DNA of 64,000 bases from Flavisphingopyxis soli (GTDB lineage Bacteria > Pseudomonadota > Alphaproteobacteria > Sphingomonadales > Sphingomonadaceae). How positions within the stretch are numbered: the stretch's first letter is position 1; each line of letters starts with the position of its first letter. The notes beneath the pieces were generated by a model. That model was not told the origin of the DNA. It saw only the letters and a program-made list of their open reading frames with translations, and did not search any database. The translations under genes and the position numbers were made by a program. Below are positions 1-8,835 of this stretch, piece after piece. The stretch lies in assembly GCF_007995095.1 (NCBI RefSeq), contig NZ_VOPY01000003.1, positions 1 through 64,000 on the forward strand, given 5' to 3'.

Positions 1-286
1 TTCAAGTTTGAAGCTCCCTTTGCAGCGTTGCCTCTCATGATGGCCCAACCCCTCTAATGTCAGCAAGTGGGTCGTTAACAGTCGCGCCGACGACGCACTT
101 ACCGTGCCCTATGCTCCGTCCCCTCACCAGCCGTAATAAATAGCTTCGTCGCCGGGGCGAGCGCCATAGGCTTCGCACCACTCCATCCCATCAGTAAATG
201 CGGGCTGCGGAACGGCGGTCGCGCCGAGGCTGAGATGGCTCGGGGGGGCGTCGACATTGTGCGTCTTGCCCTTTCCCCGTCTCCCT
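1..286. other. Left-edge stretch without a clear gene
   Basis: No convincing gene is seen. Plus frame 1 is open from base 1 to a TAA at 55-57 and could be the last 18 codons of a gene that starts outside the window, but this is too short to identify. A small inverted repeat (TTCAA-GT-TTGAA) sits at 1-12. The rest lies downstream of the minus-strand gene that ends at 287. Confidence 0.4.
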
Positions 287-1168
287 CTAGCGGATCGCGC
301 CGCTGCGAATGAGGCGCGGCAATAGCGTCAGCGCGCCGAGGATCGGGTGGCGGCGCTGCCACGGCTGGATTGCGACCGCCCGACCCGAATGGCGCGATAT
401 TTTCCACGCGAGGTAATCGACGCCGCCGGCATAGGTCGTCGTCGCCTTGGCAAGCCGCGCGAGCGTCAGCAGCTTGCCCTCGCGGCGGCGCCTGGCCCAC
501 TGCCTTTCGGCAGCTTGTTTCGGTTGAATAGGCTTTTCCATCGCGGCGAGCGCAGGCTCGGTGAAAGCGCGGTAGCGTTCCGCATCGGCATCGACGACCG
601 ACCCGCTCCGGTCGTTGCGCTCGGCGCGCAGTTCGGCGCCATAGGTCAATGCGAACGCGGCGCGCCACAGTGCGAGCGGGTCGGAGTCGGCACCGCACAA
701 GGGCTGGGCCGCCCACAGCAGCGTCGGCGCCGCGCGCGCGACAGCGGCGATCGCCCGATCGTGGGCGTCGTCGCTTGCGCGCCAGACGAGCCGCGACGGC
801 TGCGCGAAACGCGCCCAGACCGATACGTTGCGTGTCTCGGGCCCGTTGAGGCGATGAAAATCGGCCTCGCTCAGCACAGCGATCTTGGCTGCCAGCCCGC
901 CGTATTCGAACGGGAAGACGTTGGGCGGCAGGACGCGGTTGGCGAAGCTCTTCCACCCCCTGCCATAGGCGGCGGGATAGTCGGAGACGATCAAATAGAA
1001 ATCGAGCATCAGCCCGTCGAGATTGGCCTCGCGCAGGCACGATCCGTAAAACAGGACGGCGCGCGATGCCGGACCGAAACGGGCCGCGATCGCCTCTGCC
1101 ATCGCTGTAACACGCGGATCGACCGGAATGCCGAGCTCGTCGGCGACGAGCCGCGCCAGCGCGCTCAC
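287..1168 (-). CDS. Nucleotidyltransferase-like protein, possible Tam41-type phosphatidate cytidylyltransferase
   Basis: This 293-residue protein has a nucleotidyltransferase-like N-terminal half: FYGSC at 40-44, an acidic LDFYLIV segment at 55-61, and AKIAVLS around Lys95, followed by a segment ending ARFAQPSRLVW. The order of these blocks recalls Tam41/Mmp37, the mitochondrial enzyme that makes CDP-diacylglycerol from phosphatidate and CTP (YGSG, LDF, IKYGVVS, AGRxHKPV). That similarity is by eye. The start is a GTG that overlaps the TGA of the upstream lipid kinase gene by 4 bases, so the two are probably translated together. A kinase making phosphatidate followed by an enzyme using it would make sense. 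Function is inferred; it could also be an unrelated nucleotidyltransferase-fold protein. Confidence 0.6.
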   Translation of the reverse strand: MSALARLVADELGIPVDPRVTAMAEAIAARFGPASRAVLFYGSCLREANLDGLMLDFYLIVSDYPAAYGRGWKSFANRVLPPNVFPFEYGGLAAKIAVLSEADFHRLNGPETRNVSVWARFAQPSRLVWRASDDAHDRAIAAVARAAPTLLWAAQPLCGADSDPLALWRAAFALTYGAELRAERNDRSGSVVDADAERYRAFTEPALAAMEKPIQPKQAAERQWARRRREGKLLTLARLAKATTTYAGGVDYLAWKISRHSGRAVAIQPWQRRHPILGALTLLPRLIRSGAIR

Positions 1169-2139
1169 GCGACGAGGCGGAGGAACGGAACGGGGGCGGT
1201 CGAACTCAGCATGATCGGGTCGTTGCCGTGCGCCTGGTAGAGTTCGCCGTCGAGGATGACGCTCGATCCCGCGCCGTCGATCCGGACGGTGTCGCCCTGT
1301 TCGAAATAGACGCCGCTGAACTGGCTACGGCCGAGCTTGCCGGCGACCGAGGCCCACAGGCCGCGCACCAGCGAGCGGGCGTTCTGGTCGATCGCGAACA
1401 TCTTCATCATGCCTTCGCCGCGCCCGTCGCCGCTGCCGATCTGGCTGTTGAGCAGCATTTTTTCGAGCGTCGTAACGATCACCAGAGAGAAGCGGCCGCC
1501 GATCGCCGCGCGGCGGTCGGTGGTGATCTGCACCGGCCGCGCCATCGGCGGCAGGAAGCGCCCGCTGGCCCGGACCAGGGCGGTCAGCAGCGCGGCGAAC
1601 ACCGCGAGGAAATGGCTGATCCCGTTGGGCAGGCCGAGCGGATAGATCCGCTGGCGGCAATAGAGCATCGCATCGACCAGGCCCGCGCCGCCGAGGAACA
1701 TGCCGAGCACCGGTTTCATGCCGTTGCCGTCGGAAAGCGAGATCAGCTTGCGCTGGACGATATGGGCATCAAGGTCGTCGCGCGCGATCCGCAGGACTTC
1801 CTTGAGCGCGACGATCGGATCGCCATGCGCGCCGAGGTCGAGTGCGATGAGGTTGGTCTTGCCATTGGGCAGCACCGCGATCGGCGGCGGCGGGCCATCG
1901 AAATAGGCGCCGGTATAGAGTTCGGTCAGCGCCGACTGGACCGTGCCGTCGCCGCCGTTGATCGCGATCACCTTCGGCTTGACCAGCGCGATCGAGGCGA
2001 GCGCCTTGCCGATCTCGCTGGCGTCCTCGACCTCGTAATGGAAGATGTCGGGATGCGCGGCGCAGAAGTCGCGGACCTCGGGCAGCCGCGCGCGATTACC
2101 CGTCGAGCGTGGATTCGAGAGGAGCGCGACGGTGGTCAT
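1165..2139 (-). CDS. Diacylglycerol kinase family lipid kinase
   Basis: A 324-residue protein of the DAGK/YegS/LCB5 family. The N-terminal catalytic domain carries the nucleotide-binding NGGDGT motif at 61-66 after a Rossmann-like start (VALLSNPRSTGN), and the C-terminal half matches the beta-sandwich lipid-binding domain of YegS-type kinases. Family members phosphorylate diacylglycerol, sphingosine-like or related lipids at the inner membrane face; the substrate cannot be read from sequence. It is the first gene of a two-gene unit, overlapping the nucleotidyltransferase-like gene by 4 bases. Confidence 0.85.
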   Translation of the reverse strand: MTTVALLSNPRSTGNRARLPEVRDFCAAHPDIFHYEVEDASEIGKALASIALVKPKVIAINGGDGTVQSALTELYTGAYFDGPPPPIAVLPNGKTNLIALDLGAHGDPIVALKEVLRIARDDLDAHIVQRKLISLSDGNGMKPVLGMFLGGAGLVDAMLYCRQRIYPLGLPNGISHFLAVFAALLTALVRASGRFLPPMARPVQITTDRRAAIGGRFSLVIVTTLEKMLLNSQIGSGDGRGEGMMKMFAIDQNARSLVRGLWASVAGKLGRSQFSGVYFEQGDTVRIDGAGSSVILDGELYQAHGNDPIMLSSTAPVPFLRLVA

Positions 2140-2151
2140 GGCGGGTCAGCG

Positions 2152-2661
2152 TCAGCCGACCGGTTCGAACGACAGGCCGCGCACATAATTGAGCACGACA
2201 TTGATCTTGGCGGTCGATTCGCCGACGGCGAAGCTCGTCTGCGCCAGGCTCGGCTTGCGCTTGCTGATGAGGTCGCCCAGCTTGACGTCGGGATTGCCCG
2301 AAAAGCCGCCGCCGTCCTTCATGTCGGACTTGCCGTTGCCGTTGAGATCATGACGGACCGAAACGACGTATTTGCCCGCACTCGGGACGGGCACGCAGAT
2401 TGCGGCGGTCCCCGCAGCGGGCACCGCGACATCGACCCGCTCAATCCACGCGCCCTTGTCGAGGAACGACGACTTGGCGGCATACAGCTGCACGCGAACC
2501 TTGCCGCTGCGCTGCTTGAAGCCGGTGACGTTGACGATGACGCCGCGATTGCCATTGGCGCACGTGGCGGCGTCGGGGCCGAGGATGACGGCATCAGCAG
2601 CGGCGGGTACCGCCAGCGCGATGGTCGCCGCAGCGACCGATAGCATTCCAAATTTAGACAT
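2152..2661 (-). CDS. DUF2141 exported protein
   Basis: A 169-residue secreted protein. The start at 2661 is chosen because it gives a clean signal peptide (MSKFGMLSVAAATIALAVPAAADA) with an AAGGT-like ribosome binding site; a longer frame reaches 2772 but adds an arginine-rich stretch. The mature part has the DUF2141 features: GVIVNVTGFKQRSGKVRVQLY, a Ca-binding-looking HDLNGNGKSD stretch, and an FSGNPDVKLG segment. The role of this periplasmic beta-sandwich family is unknown. It lies 12 bases upstream of the lipid kinase on the same strand and may share its transcript. Confidence 0.8.
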   Translation of the reverse strand: MSKFGMLSVAAATIALAVPAAADAVILGPDAATCANGNRGVIVNVTGFKQRSGKVRVQLYAAKSSFLDKGAWIERVDVAVPAAGTAAICVPVPSAGKYVVSVRHDLNGNGKSDMKDGGGFSGNPDVKLGDLISKRKPSLAQTSFAVGESTAKINVVLNYVRGLSFEPVG

Positions 2662-2792
2662 GACCTTGAGTCTCCGTATCGGTATAGGCGGACGCGCGTG
2701 TTCGCGCGGGCGCCGATATGCACTTATGGCCCCTGTTGCTTCCCATATCGGGGAAGTTTGCGGCCAAATCATGGTGAGCGGGCGACCAAAAC

Positions 2793-3998
2793 TTGATATT
2801 CCTTACCGCGACAGACCGTTACATCGCCAAACGGATCGCATTTCCGCTGCTCGCGACGCTGCTTGTCGCGGCGATGTTGCTCGTCCTGGAAAAGATGCTG
2901 CGCCTGTTCGACTTCGTCGCATCCGAAGGCGGCCCGGTCAGCGTCGTGTGGAAAATGCTGGTCAACCTGCTGCCCGAATATCTCTCGCTCGGCATCCCGA
3001 TCGGGCTGCTGCTCGGCATCCTGCTCGCCTTTCGCGGCCTCGCCCTCACCAACGAGGTCGATATCTTCCGCGCGGTCGGGCTGAGCTATACGCGGCTGCT
3101 GCGTGTGCCGATGCTCTATGCCGTCGGGCTCGCTGCGCTCAACCTGGCGATTGTCGGCTATGCCCAGCCGCTCGCCCGCTATGCCTATGAAGGGCTGCAG
3201 TTCGAACTGCGCTCGGGTGCGCTCGGCGCGTCGATCAAGGTCGGCGAATTTACCAAGCTGGGCAAACGCGTGACGCTGCGGATCGAGGAAAGCCACGACG
3301 AGGGGCGCAACCTCAGCGGCATCTTCCTGCGCGCCGAAACCGCCGACGGAACGAGTCTCTCGGCGACCGCACAACGCGGCCAGTTCCTCGCCTCGGCCGA
3401 TCCCGACACGATCATCCTGCGGCTGACCAACGGCTCGCTGGTGCACGATTCGCCCAAGTTCAGCACGCCGCGGACGCTGTCGTTCACCCAGCACGACATT
3501 CCCATCGACCTGCCCAAGATCGAGAGCTTTCGCGGGCGCGGCAACGCCAACCGCGAGCTGACCCTGCCCGAACTCGTGCGCGTCGGACACGACAGTTCGC
3601 AGCCGCTTGCGACGCGGCTCGAATCGCGATCCAATTTCCACTTTCGCGTAGTCGAGGTGGTAACGATGTTCCTGCTGCCGTTCCTCGCGCTGGCGCTGGC
3701 GATTCCGCCCAAGCGATCGACCTCGTCGCTCGGGATATTCCTGTCGATCGTGATCATCGTGACCTATCACAAGGTGAACGAATATGCCGAGAGCCTGGGT
3801 GCTCAGGGCGGCGTCGATCCGCTGATAGCGCTGTGGGTTCCCTTCGCCCTGTTCGCCGGTCTCGTTTTCTGGATGTACCGGACGATCGCCGTGGTGCCCG
3901 GGGGACAGCCGATCGGCGCGCTCGAACGCGTCTTTGCCAAGGCGGGCGTGCGGTTGCGCAAGCTGGTCAGGATGCGGCGCGGGGGACAGGCGGCATGA
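2793..3998 (+). CDS. lptF: LPS export ABC transporter permease LptF
   Basis: LptF of 401 residues, one of the two inner-membrane permeases of the LptB2FG complex that extracts lipopolysaccharide. It has the family layout: TM helices at the N-terminus (about 14-34, 50-80 and 95-125), a long periplasmic beta-jellyroll domain (about 130-270) and three C-terminal helices. The only usable start is a TTG at 2793, because an in-frame TGA lies at 2775-2777 and ATG 2771 is in another frame. The TGA overlaps the lptG ATG by 4 bases. Confidence 0.92.
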   Translation: MIFLTATDRYIAKRIAFPLLATLLVAAMLLVLEKMLRLFDFVASEGGPVSVVWKMLVNLLPEYLSLGIPIGLLLGILLAFRGLALTNEVDIFRAVGLSYTRLLRVPMLYAVGLAALNLAIVGYAQPLARYAYEGLQFELRSGALGASIKVGEFTKLGKRVTLRIEESHDEGRNLSGIFLRAETADGTSLSATAQRGQFLASADPDTIILRLTNGSLVHDSPKFSTPRTLSFTQHDIPIDLPKIESFRGRGNANRELTLPELVRVGHDSSQPLATRLESRSNFHFRVVEVVTMFLLPFLALALAIPPKRSTSSLGIFLSIVIIVTYHKVNEYAESLGAQGGVDPLIALWVPFALFAGLVFWMYRTIAVVPGGQPIGALERVFAKAGVRLRKLVRMRRGGQAA

Positions 3999-5098
3999 GG
4001 ATCGAGCAGCTCCATTTCTTCCCGTCGCGCACGCTCGCGCTCTATGTCGCGCGGATGTTCCTGACGCGCACGCTCGCCGTGCTGGTGATGCTCGTGCTGA
4101 TCCTCCAGGCGCTCGACCTGCTCGGCGAATCGGGCAAGATCCTTGCCGTCGCGGGCAACGGGCAGGAGGAGATCCTGCGTTATCTGGGCTTGCGCGTGCC
4201 GCAGATTGTCGCACGCTTCCTGCCGTTTTCGGTCCTGCTCGGGACGATCGTCACGCTCGCGACGCTGAACCAGAACAGCGAGGTCGTCTCGATGAAGGGC
4301 GGTGGCATGTCGGCACACCAGGTGCTCGCGCCGCTGTTGCTGGCTAGCCTGGTCGTCGCGGGCGTCGCCTTCGGCTTCAACGAACGCGTCGTGACGCGCG
4401 CCAATGCCTCGCTCGACCAGTGGCAAAAGGTCGATTACGGGACGATCCCGCGCGAAACCAACGTGAAGTTCAACGTCTGGGCGCGCGACGGCGACAATCT
4501 CATCCAGGTCGGCGAGGTCCACGTTCACGGCGCGCAGGTAATCCTGCGCCAGGTCCGCATCTTCGAGCGAAAGAACCATGCAATGGTGTCCGAAGTGCGC
4601 GCCGATCGTGCGACGCCGAGCGGCGACGGCTGGCGCATTGAAGAGGCGCGCCGCTACGATCTCGCCTCGGGCAAGGTGACCGATCTCGGCACGTTCTACG
4701 CTGGCAAAGGCGTCGGCCCCGATCGCTTCACCATGGCCAATGTCGATGGCGACGAATTTGCCTTCGGTCCGCTCAGCCGCGCGATCGACCAGCTCGATGC
4801 CGCCGGGCGTCCGACGACCGCGCTCAAGGCCGCTTTATGGCATAAGATCTCGGGGCCATTGTCGTCGATGCTGATGCCGCTGCTCGGCGCGGTCGCCGCC
4901 TTCGGCTTGGCGCGCTCGGGACAGCTGGTCTTGCGCGCGGTGATCGGCATGGCGCTCGGCTTCGCGTATTTCGTCGCCGACAATTTCGGCATCGCGATGG
5001 GCAATCTCGGCGTCTATCCGCCGATCATTGCCGCCTGGGGGCCGTTCCTGCTGTTCTTCCTGATCGGCGAAGCGGTGCTGGTACGGACCGAGGAATAG
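3995..5098 (+). CDS. lptG: LPS export ABC transporter permease LptG
   Basis: LptG of 367 residues, partner of LptF in the LPS exporter. The start at 3995 (ATGA overlap with lptF) is preferred to the longer open frame from 3833. N-terminal helices (about 18-38, 65-85 and 105-125) are followed by a periplasmic domain with the family phrase FNVWARDGDNLIQVG and by C-terminal helices that end at the stop. The window holds no lptA, lptB or lptC, so those genes lie elsewhere. Confidence 0.93.
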   Translation: MRIEQLHFFPSRTLALYVARMFLTRTLAVLVMLVLILQALDLLGESGKILAVAGNGQEEILRYLGLRVPQIVARFLPFSVLLGTIVTLATLNQNSEVVSMKGGGMSAHQVLAPLLLASLVVAGVAFGFNERVVTRANASLDQWQKVDYGTIPRETNVKFNVWARDGDNLIQVGEVHVHGAQVILRQVRIFERKNHAMVSEVRADRATPSGDGWRIEEARRYDLASGKVTDLGTFYAGKGVGPDRFTMANVDGDEFAFGPLSRAIDQLDAAGRPTTALKAALWHKISGPLSSMLMPLLGAVAAFGLARSGQLVLRAVIGMALGFAYFVADNFGIAMGNLGVYPPIIAAWGPFLLFFLIGEAVLVRTEE

Positions 5099-5113
5099 GA
5101 CCCGCGCCTGCGC

Positions 5114-6220
5114 TCAGTTGCGCGTGCTGCGATCGCCGAAGGTGCTGCGCACCAGCCCGTGAACCAGACGCGAGAGCGATTGGTGATTGGCACGATAGAA
5201 GCTCGATTCCTGTGGCAATGCCTCGGACAACAGGCGGTGCGCCTTGCCGAGCGCGTGATAGGGCAGGCCGGGCAGCAGATGGTGGAGCGCATGATAGCGC
5301 AGCCCTACCGGGGCCCACAGCACGGGCAGGGTCGATGGCGGCGGAACGTTGACGCTGTCGAGATACTGCGCGGTCACGCTCATCGGTTCACCCTCGTTTT
5401 CCCACAGGTGCGCAACCAGGGTGCGGACCTGGTTGATGACGACCGAACCCGACAATATGCCGAGGAAGATCAGCACCGCGCGCAGCGGCACGATGCCCGT
5501 CGCGACGAGCGCGATCAGCGCGATCGCCCAGATGCTCGCGGCGATTTCCTGCGCGATCCATTGCGTCTTGAGCGCACCTTCGGCGGGACGGCGGCGGAAA
5601 TCGGGATTGATGACCAGTCCCGAATAGCGTTCGACAACGATCCGGCGCAGCGGCGGGATGACCAGCGACAGCGGCGCCAGCACGGCGAAACGGATGAGCA
5701 GCGCGATCGGCCCCAGCGCCGCGATCAACACGAACAGTGGCACCGTCCACGGCTTCATCAGCGCGAGCGGCAGATATTCGGGATCCTCGCTCGTGCCATA
5801 TCGCGTCTTGGCATGGTGCAGGCTGTGGACACCTTCATACATGAACGACGGCAACAATAGCGGCACCCCGACGAGCGCGTTCCAACCGAAGCGGAAGCCC
5901 GGCACCGCGCTGTGCTTGATGTGGGTGAGCTCGTGGATGAAGCTGCCGGCGCGGTAGAGGCCGAGGACCGAGACGATCATCGCCGCGATCATCCAGCCGG
6001 TCGAGGGCGCGAAGATTGCCGCCGCCAGCGCGCCATAGCCGACCACGACCGAAGCGATCAGGTCGCTCCAGTAGATCGCCGGCCGGGCCGTATTGAATTC
6101 GCGCGTGATCTTCGCCGCGGTGCGGATCAGGTCCTTGTCGTCGACGACGGGCGCACGGACCGGGGCCGCGCCAAGCGCAGTGCCGGTGTCTGCAAGGGGA
6201 AGGCTCGGGTTCATATCCAT
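5114..6220 (-). CDS. Membrane fatty acid desaturase
   Basis: An integral-membrane desaturase of about 368 residues. It has the three histidine boxes of the di-iron desaturase/hydroxylase family: HELTH, HSLHH and HALHH, between hydrophobic spans. It probably introduces a double bond or hydroxyl into an acyl chain or related lipid; the substrate is not evident. The ATG at 6220 (MDMNPSLPLAD) is chosen over the upstream start at 6277, which would add a stretch unlike the family. It converges on lptG with a 15-base gap. Confidence 0.85.
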   Translation of the reverse strand: MDMNPSLPLADTGTALGAAPVRAPVVDDKDLIRTAAKITREFNTARPAIYWSDLIASVVVGYGALAAAIFAPSTGWMIAAMIVSVLGLYRAGSFIHELTHIKHSAVPGFRFGWNALVGVPLLLPSFMYEGVHSLHHAKTRYGTSEDPEYLPLALMKPWTVPLFVLIAALGPIALLIRFAVLAPLSLVIPPLRRIVVERYSGLVINPDFRRRPAEGALKTQWIAQEIAASIWAIALIALVATGIVPLRAVLIFLGILSGSVVINQVRTLVAHLWENEGEPMSVTAQYLDSVNVPPPSTLPVLWAPVGLRYHALHHLLPGLPYHALGKAHRLLSEALPQESSFYRANHQSLSRLVHGLVRSTFGDRSTRN

Positions 6221-6332
6221 CGCTTTGTTTCGCCCAGTGAATTGTAAGGCTAGTCTAAACAAGATGAACGTGGCCATATGATGGCGGCCGCCGGTATCCG
6301 CAAGCGCTGGCCCCTGCGGGACGCCAGTGCTG

Positions 6333-6361
6333 TTGACAAAATCGGCGCTGCCGAGACACTA
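6333..6361 (+). promoter_or_regulatory. Possible sigma70-type promoter before the GNAT-like gene
   Basis: A perfect TTGACA hexamer (6333-6338) is followed 17 bases later by the weak -10 match ACACTA. It lies 47 bases upstream of the ATG at 6408. The -35 box is convincing, the -10 box is not. Confidence 0.35.
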
Positions 6362-6407
6362 GCGGCTCCTTTCCGATCCGTTTTCCAACCCTGGTGGAGT
6401 ACCCCGT

Positions 6408-7571
6408 ATGTCCGATCGTTGGGCCGGCCCCGAAATCCGTGCGGTCAAGGGCAAGGCCGACCGCCGCGAGTTCATCGAGCTGGGCTTTCGCCTCAATCGC
6501 GGCGACCCCAACTGGGTGCCGCCGCTCAGGAGCGAGGTCGCGGCCTTGCTCGACCCCAAGCAGAACCCGTGGTTCGAACACGGTGTCGCGCAACTGTTCC
6601 TCGCCTATCGCGACGGGCGCGCGGTGGGGCGCATTTCGGCGCATATCGACGCGCTCGCGCTCGAACAGCCAGCGGAACAGGGGTTCGGCCCCGGCACCGG
6701 CAACTGGGGGCTGCTCGAAGCCGAGGACGAACAGGCGGCGCACGCCCTGATCGCGCGCGCCGAGAGCTGGCTCGGCGCGCGCGACATGACCCGTGTCGTT
6801 GCGCCGATCAGCCTGTCGGTCTGGGACGAGCCGGGCCTGCTGACCTTCGGTCACGACCATCCGCCCACCGTCATGATGGGTCATGATCGCCCCGAATATC
6901 AGGCGTGGATCGAAAGCGCGGGCTATTCCAGCATCAAGCAGCTCAAGACCTGGGAGCTCGACATCACGCGGCCGTTCCCGCCGCTGATCCGGCGGATCAT
7001 CGAATCGGGCAACCGCAACGACCGCATCTCGATCCGCACCGTCGACAAATCGCGCTTCGCCGAGGAAGCGGCGCTGATCCTCGGCATTCTCAACGATGCC
7101 TGGTCGGACAATTGGGGTTTCGTGCCGCTGACCGATGCCGAGATCGCCTATGCCGGCAAGAAACTGAAGGCGATCGTGTTCGAGGACCTTGTCCGCGTCG
7201 CCGAATATGACGGCGAACCCGTCGCCTTCATGATCACGCTGCCCGATATCAACGAAAAGCTCGCCGACCTCGGCGGCAGCCTGTTGCCGTTCGGCTGGGC
7301 GAAGCTGCTGTGGTGGCTGCGCAAGCCGCAGGTTCGCACGGTGCGTGTGCCGCTGATGGGGGTGGTCAAACGCCTTCAGGCCTCGCGCATGGCGAGCCAG
7401 CTCGCCTTCATGCTGATCGACACCACCAACGAAGTGGCGAACGCGCGGTACGGCGCAACGCGCGGAGAGATCGGCTGGATCCTCGACGACAACCAGGGCA
7501 TGAACGCGATCGCCGAAACGCTCGAATGCACCGTCAACAAGGTCTACGATCTCTACGAAAAGGCGCTTTAG
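6408..7571 (+). CDS. GNAT-fold N-acyltransferase-like protein (YghO type)
   Basis: A soluble 387-residue protein. The N-terminus (REFIELGFRLNRGDPNWVPPL) and the phrase WGFVPLTDAEI match the YghO-like branch of GNAT-fold proteins, which occur widely in alphaproteobacteria and are sometimes mis-annotated. Such proteins are thought to transfer an acyl or acetyl group, but donor and acceptor are unknown. A GGTGGAG ribosome binding site precedes the ATG. The stop overlaps the end of the convergent xth gene by 4 bases. Confidence 0.7.
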   Translation: MSDRWAGPEIRAVKGKADRREFIELGFRLNRGDPNWVPPLRSEVAALLDPKQNPWFEHGVAQLFLAYRDGRAVGRISAHIDALALEQPAEQGFGPGTGNWGLLEAEDEQAAHALIARAESWLGARDMTRVVAPISLSVWDEPGLLTFGHDHPPTVMMGHDRPEYQAWIESAGYSSIKQLKTWELDITRPFPPLIRRIIESGNRNDRISIRTVDKSRFAEEAALILGILNDAWSDNWGFVPLTDAEIAYAGKKLKAIVFEDLVRVAEYDGEPVAFMITLPDINEKLADLGGSLLPFGWAKLLWWLRKPQVRTVRVPLMGVVKRLQASRMASQLAFMLIDTTNEVANARYGATRGEIGWILDDNQGMNAIAETLECTVNKVYDLYEKAL

Positions 7572-8341
7572 CGCAGTTCGACCCAGACCGGTGCGTGGTC
7601 GCTCGCCTTTTCGCGACCGCGATATTCCTTGTCGACGCGCGCGTCGGTCATGCGGTCGGCGGCCTGCGGGCTGAGCAGCATATGGTCGATGCGAAAGCCC
7701 GCGTCGCGCGGCCAGGCGCCGGCCTGGTAATCCCAGTATGTCCACACGCCGCCCGCCGGATTGCGCGTGCGCAGCGCGTCGGTCCAGCCGTCGCCGAGCA
7801 TGCGGTTGTAGGCGGCGCGCGATTCGGGCTGCATCAGCGCGTCGTCGGCCATCGCCGGAATTGAATAGGTGTCGTCGTCGTGCGGGATGACGTTGTAGTC
7901 GCCGATCAGCAGCGCCGGAACCTCCTCGGCAAGGATCGCGCGCGCCCGCGTGCGGAGCCGCTCCATCCAGCGCAATTTGTAATCGAACTTGGGACCCGGC
8001 TGCGGGTTGCCGTTGGGCAGATAGATCGAGGCGACGCGCAGCCCCATGACATCGGCCTCGATATAGCGGCTGTGAACGTCGTCGGGCTCGCCGTCGAGCC
8101 CGCGCTGGACCTCGACCGGTTTGTCGTCGCCGCGCGCCAGGATCGCGACGCCGTTGAAGCCCTTCTGGCCATGCCAGATTGCCTGATAGCCGATGTCGGT
8201 GAAGGCGCTTTCGGGAAAGCCCTCGTCGGCGGTCTTGATCTCCTGCAGGCAGGCGATGTCGGGCCGGGTTTCCTCGAGCCATTCGATCAGCCGCGGCAGG
8301 CGCGCCTTGATCCCGTTGATGTTGAAGCTGGCGATCCGCAT
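7568..8341 (-). CDS. xth: Exodeoxyribonuclease III (AP endonuclease)
   Basis: A 257-residue Xth-family nuclease that cuts DNA 5' of abasic sites in base excision repair and degrades 3' ends. The catalytic blocks are present: NINGIKARLPRL at the N-terminus, LQEIK (metal-binding Glu), GDYNVIP (Asp/Asn) and SDHAPVW (Asp-His) near the C-terminus. The start at 8341 (MRIASFNINGIK) is the standard family start; the longer frame to 8377 is unlikely to be used. Confidence 0.93.
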   Translation of the reverse strand: MRIASFNINGIKARLPRLIEWLEETRPDIACLQEIKTADEGFPESAFTDIGYQAIWHGQKGFNGVAILARGDDKPVEVQRGLDGEPDDVHSRYIEADVMGLRVASIYLPNGNPQPGPKFDYKLRWMERLRTRARAILAEEVPALLIGDYNVIPHDDDTYSIPAMADDALMQPESRAAYNRMLGDGWTDALRTRNPAGGVWTYWDYQAGAWPRDAGFRIDHMLLSPQAADRMTDARVDKEYRGREKASDHAPVWVELR

Positions 8342-8392
8342 GGCCGCAGTCCTAGGCGGCGGCTTCCCGCTAATCAATCGTCGAGCGTCAAC

Positions 8393-8755
8393 TCAGACCG
8401 AGAAGCTCGATCCGCAACCGCAGCCGGCGGCGGCGTTGGGATTGGTCACCTGGAACGATGCGCCGCCCAGGTTCTCGACGAAATCGACGACCGAACCCTT
8501 GAGCAGGTCGAGGCTCATCGCATCGACGATCAGGCCCGTCGCGCCGGTATGCGTGACGCTGTCATCGGCTTCGGGGGTGTCGGCGAGGTCGAACTTGTAG
8601 GTGAAACCCGAACAGCCGCCGCCCTCGACCGAGAGGCGCAGCATCGCGGGGCGACCCTGTTTGGCGGCAATCGCGGCAACGCGCGTGGCCGCAGCCTCGC
8701 TCAGCGTTACGCAGTCGGAAGGCGCAGGGTCGGAAATCTGGGGGGAGGCTGTCAT
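8393..8755 (-). CDS. erpA: Iron-sulfur cluster insertion protein ErpA
   Basis: A 120-residue A-type carrier (HesB/IscA family) that hands Fe-S clusters to target enzymes. The three cluster cysteines are at 48 (GGGCSGF), 112 and 114 (CGCGSSF), with the family phrase VDAMSLDLLKGSVVDFVENL between them. It lies 51 bases upstream of xth on the same strand. Confidence 0.9.
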   Translation of the reverse strand: MTASPQISDPAPSDCVTLSEAAATRVAAIAAKQGRPAMLRLSVEGGGCSGFTYKFDLADTPEADDSVTHTGATGLIVDAMSLDLLKGSVVDFVENLGGASFQVTNPNAAAGCGCGSSFSV

Positions 8756-8835
8756 GCGATCAAGATAGGATCGCAGCGGCGTCGCGGCAAGCTATCGTCG
8801 GAATTGGGAGGCGGGGAGCTGGGGTCCCGGCGCGA

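Noticed and set aside
2769-4214. A long minus-strand open frame across lptF
   Set aside because: It overlaps two clear plus-strand genes with family motifs and is rich in Arg, Ala and Gly, as expected of a shadow frame in high-GC DNA.
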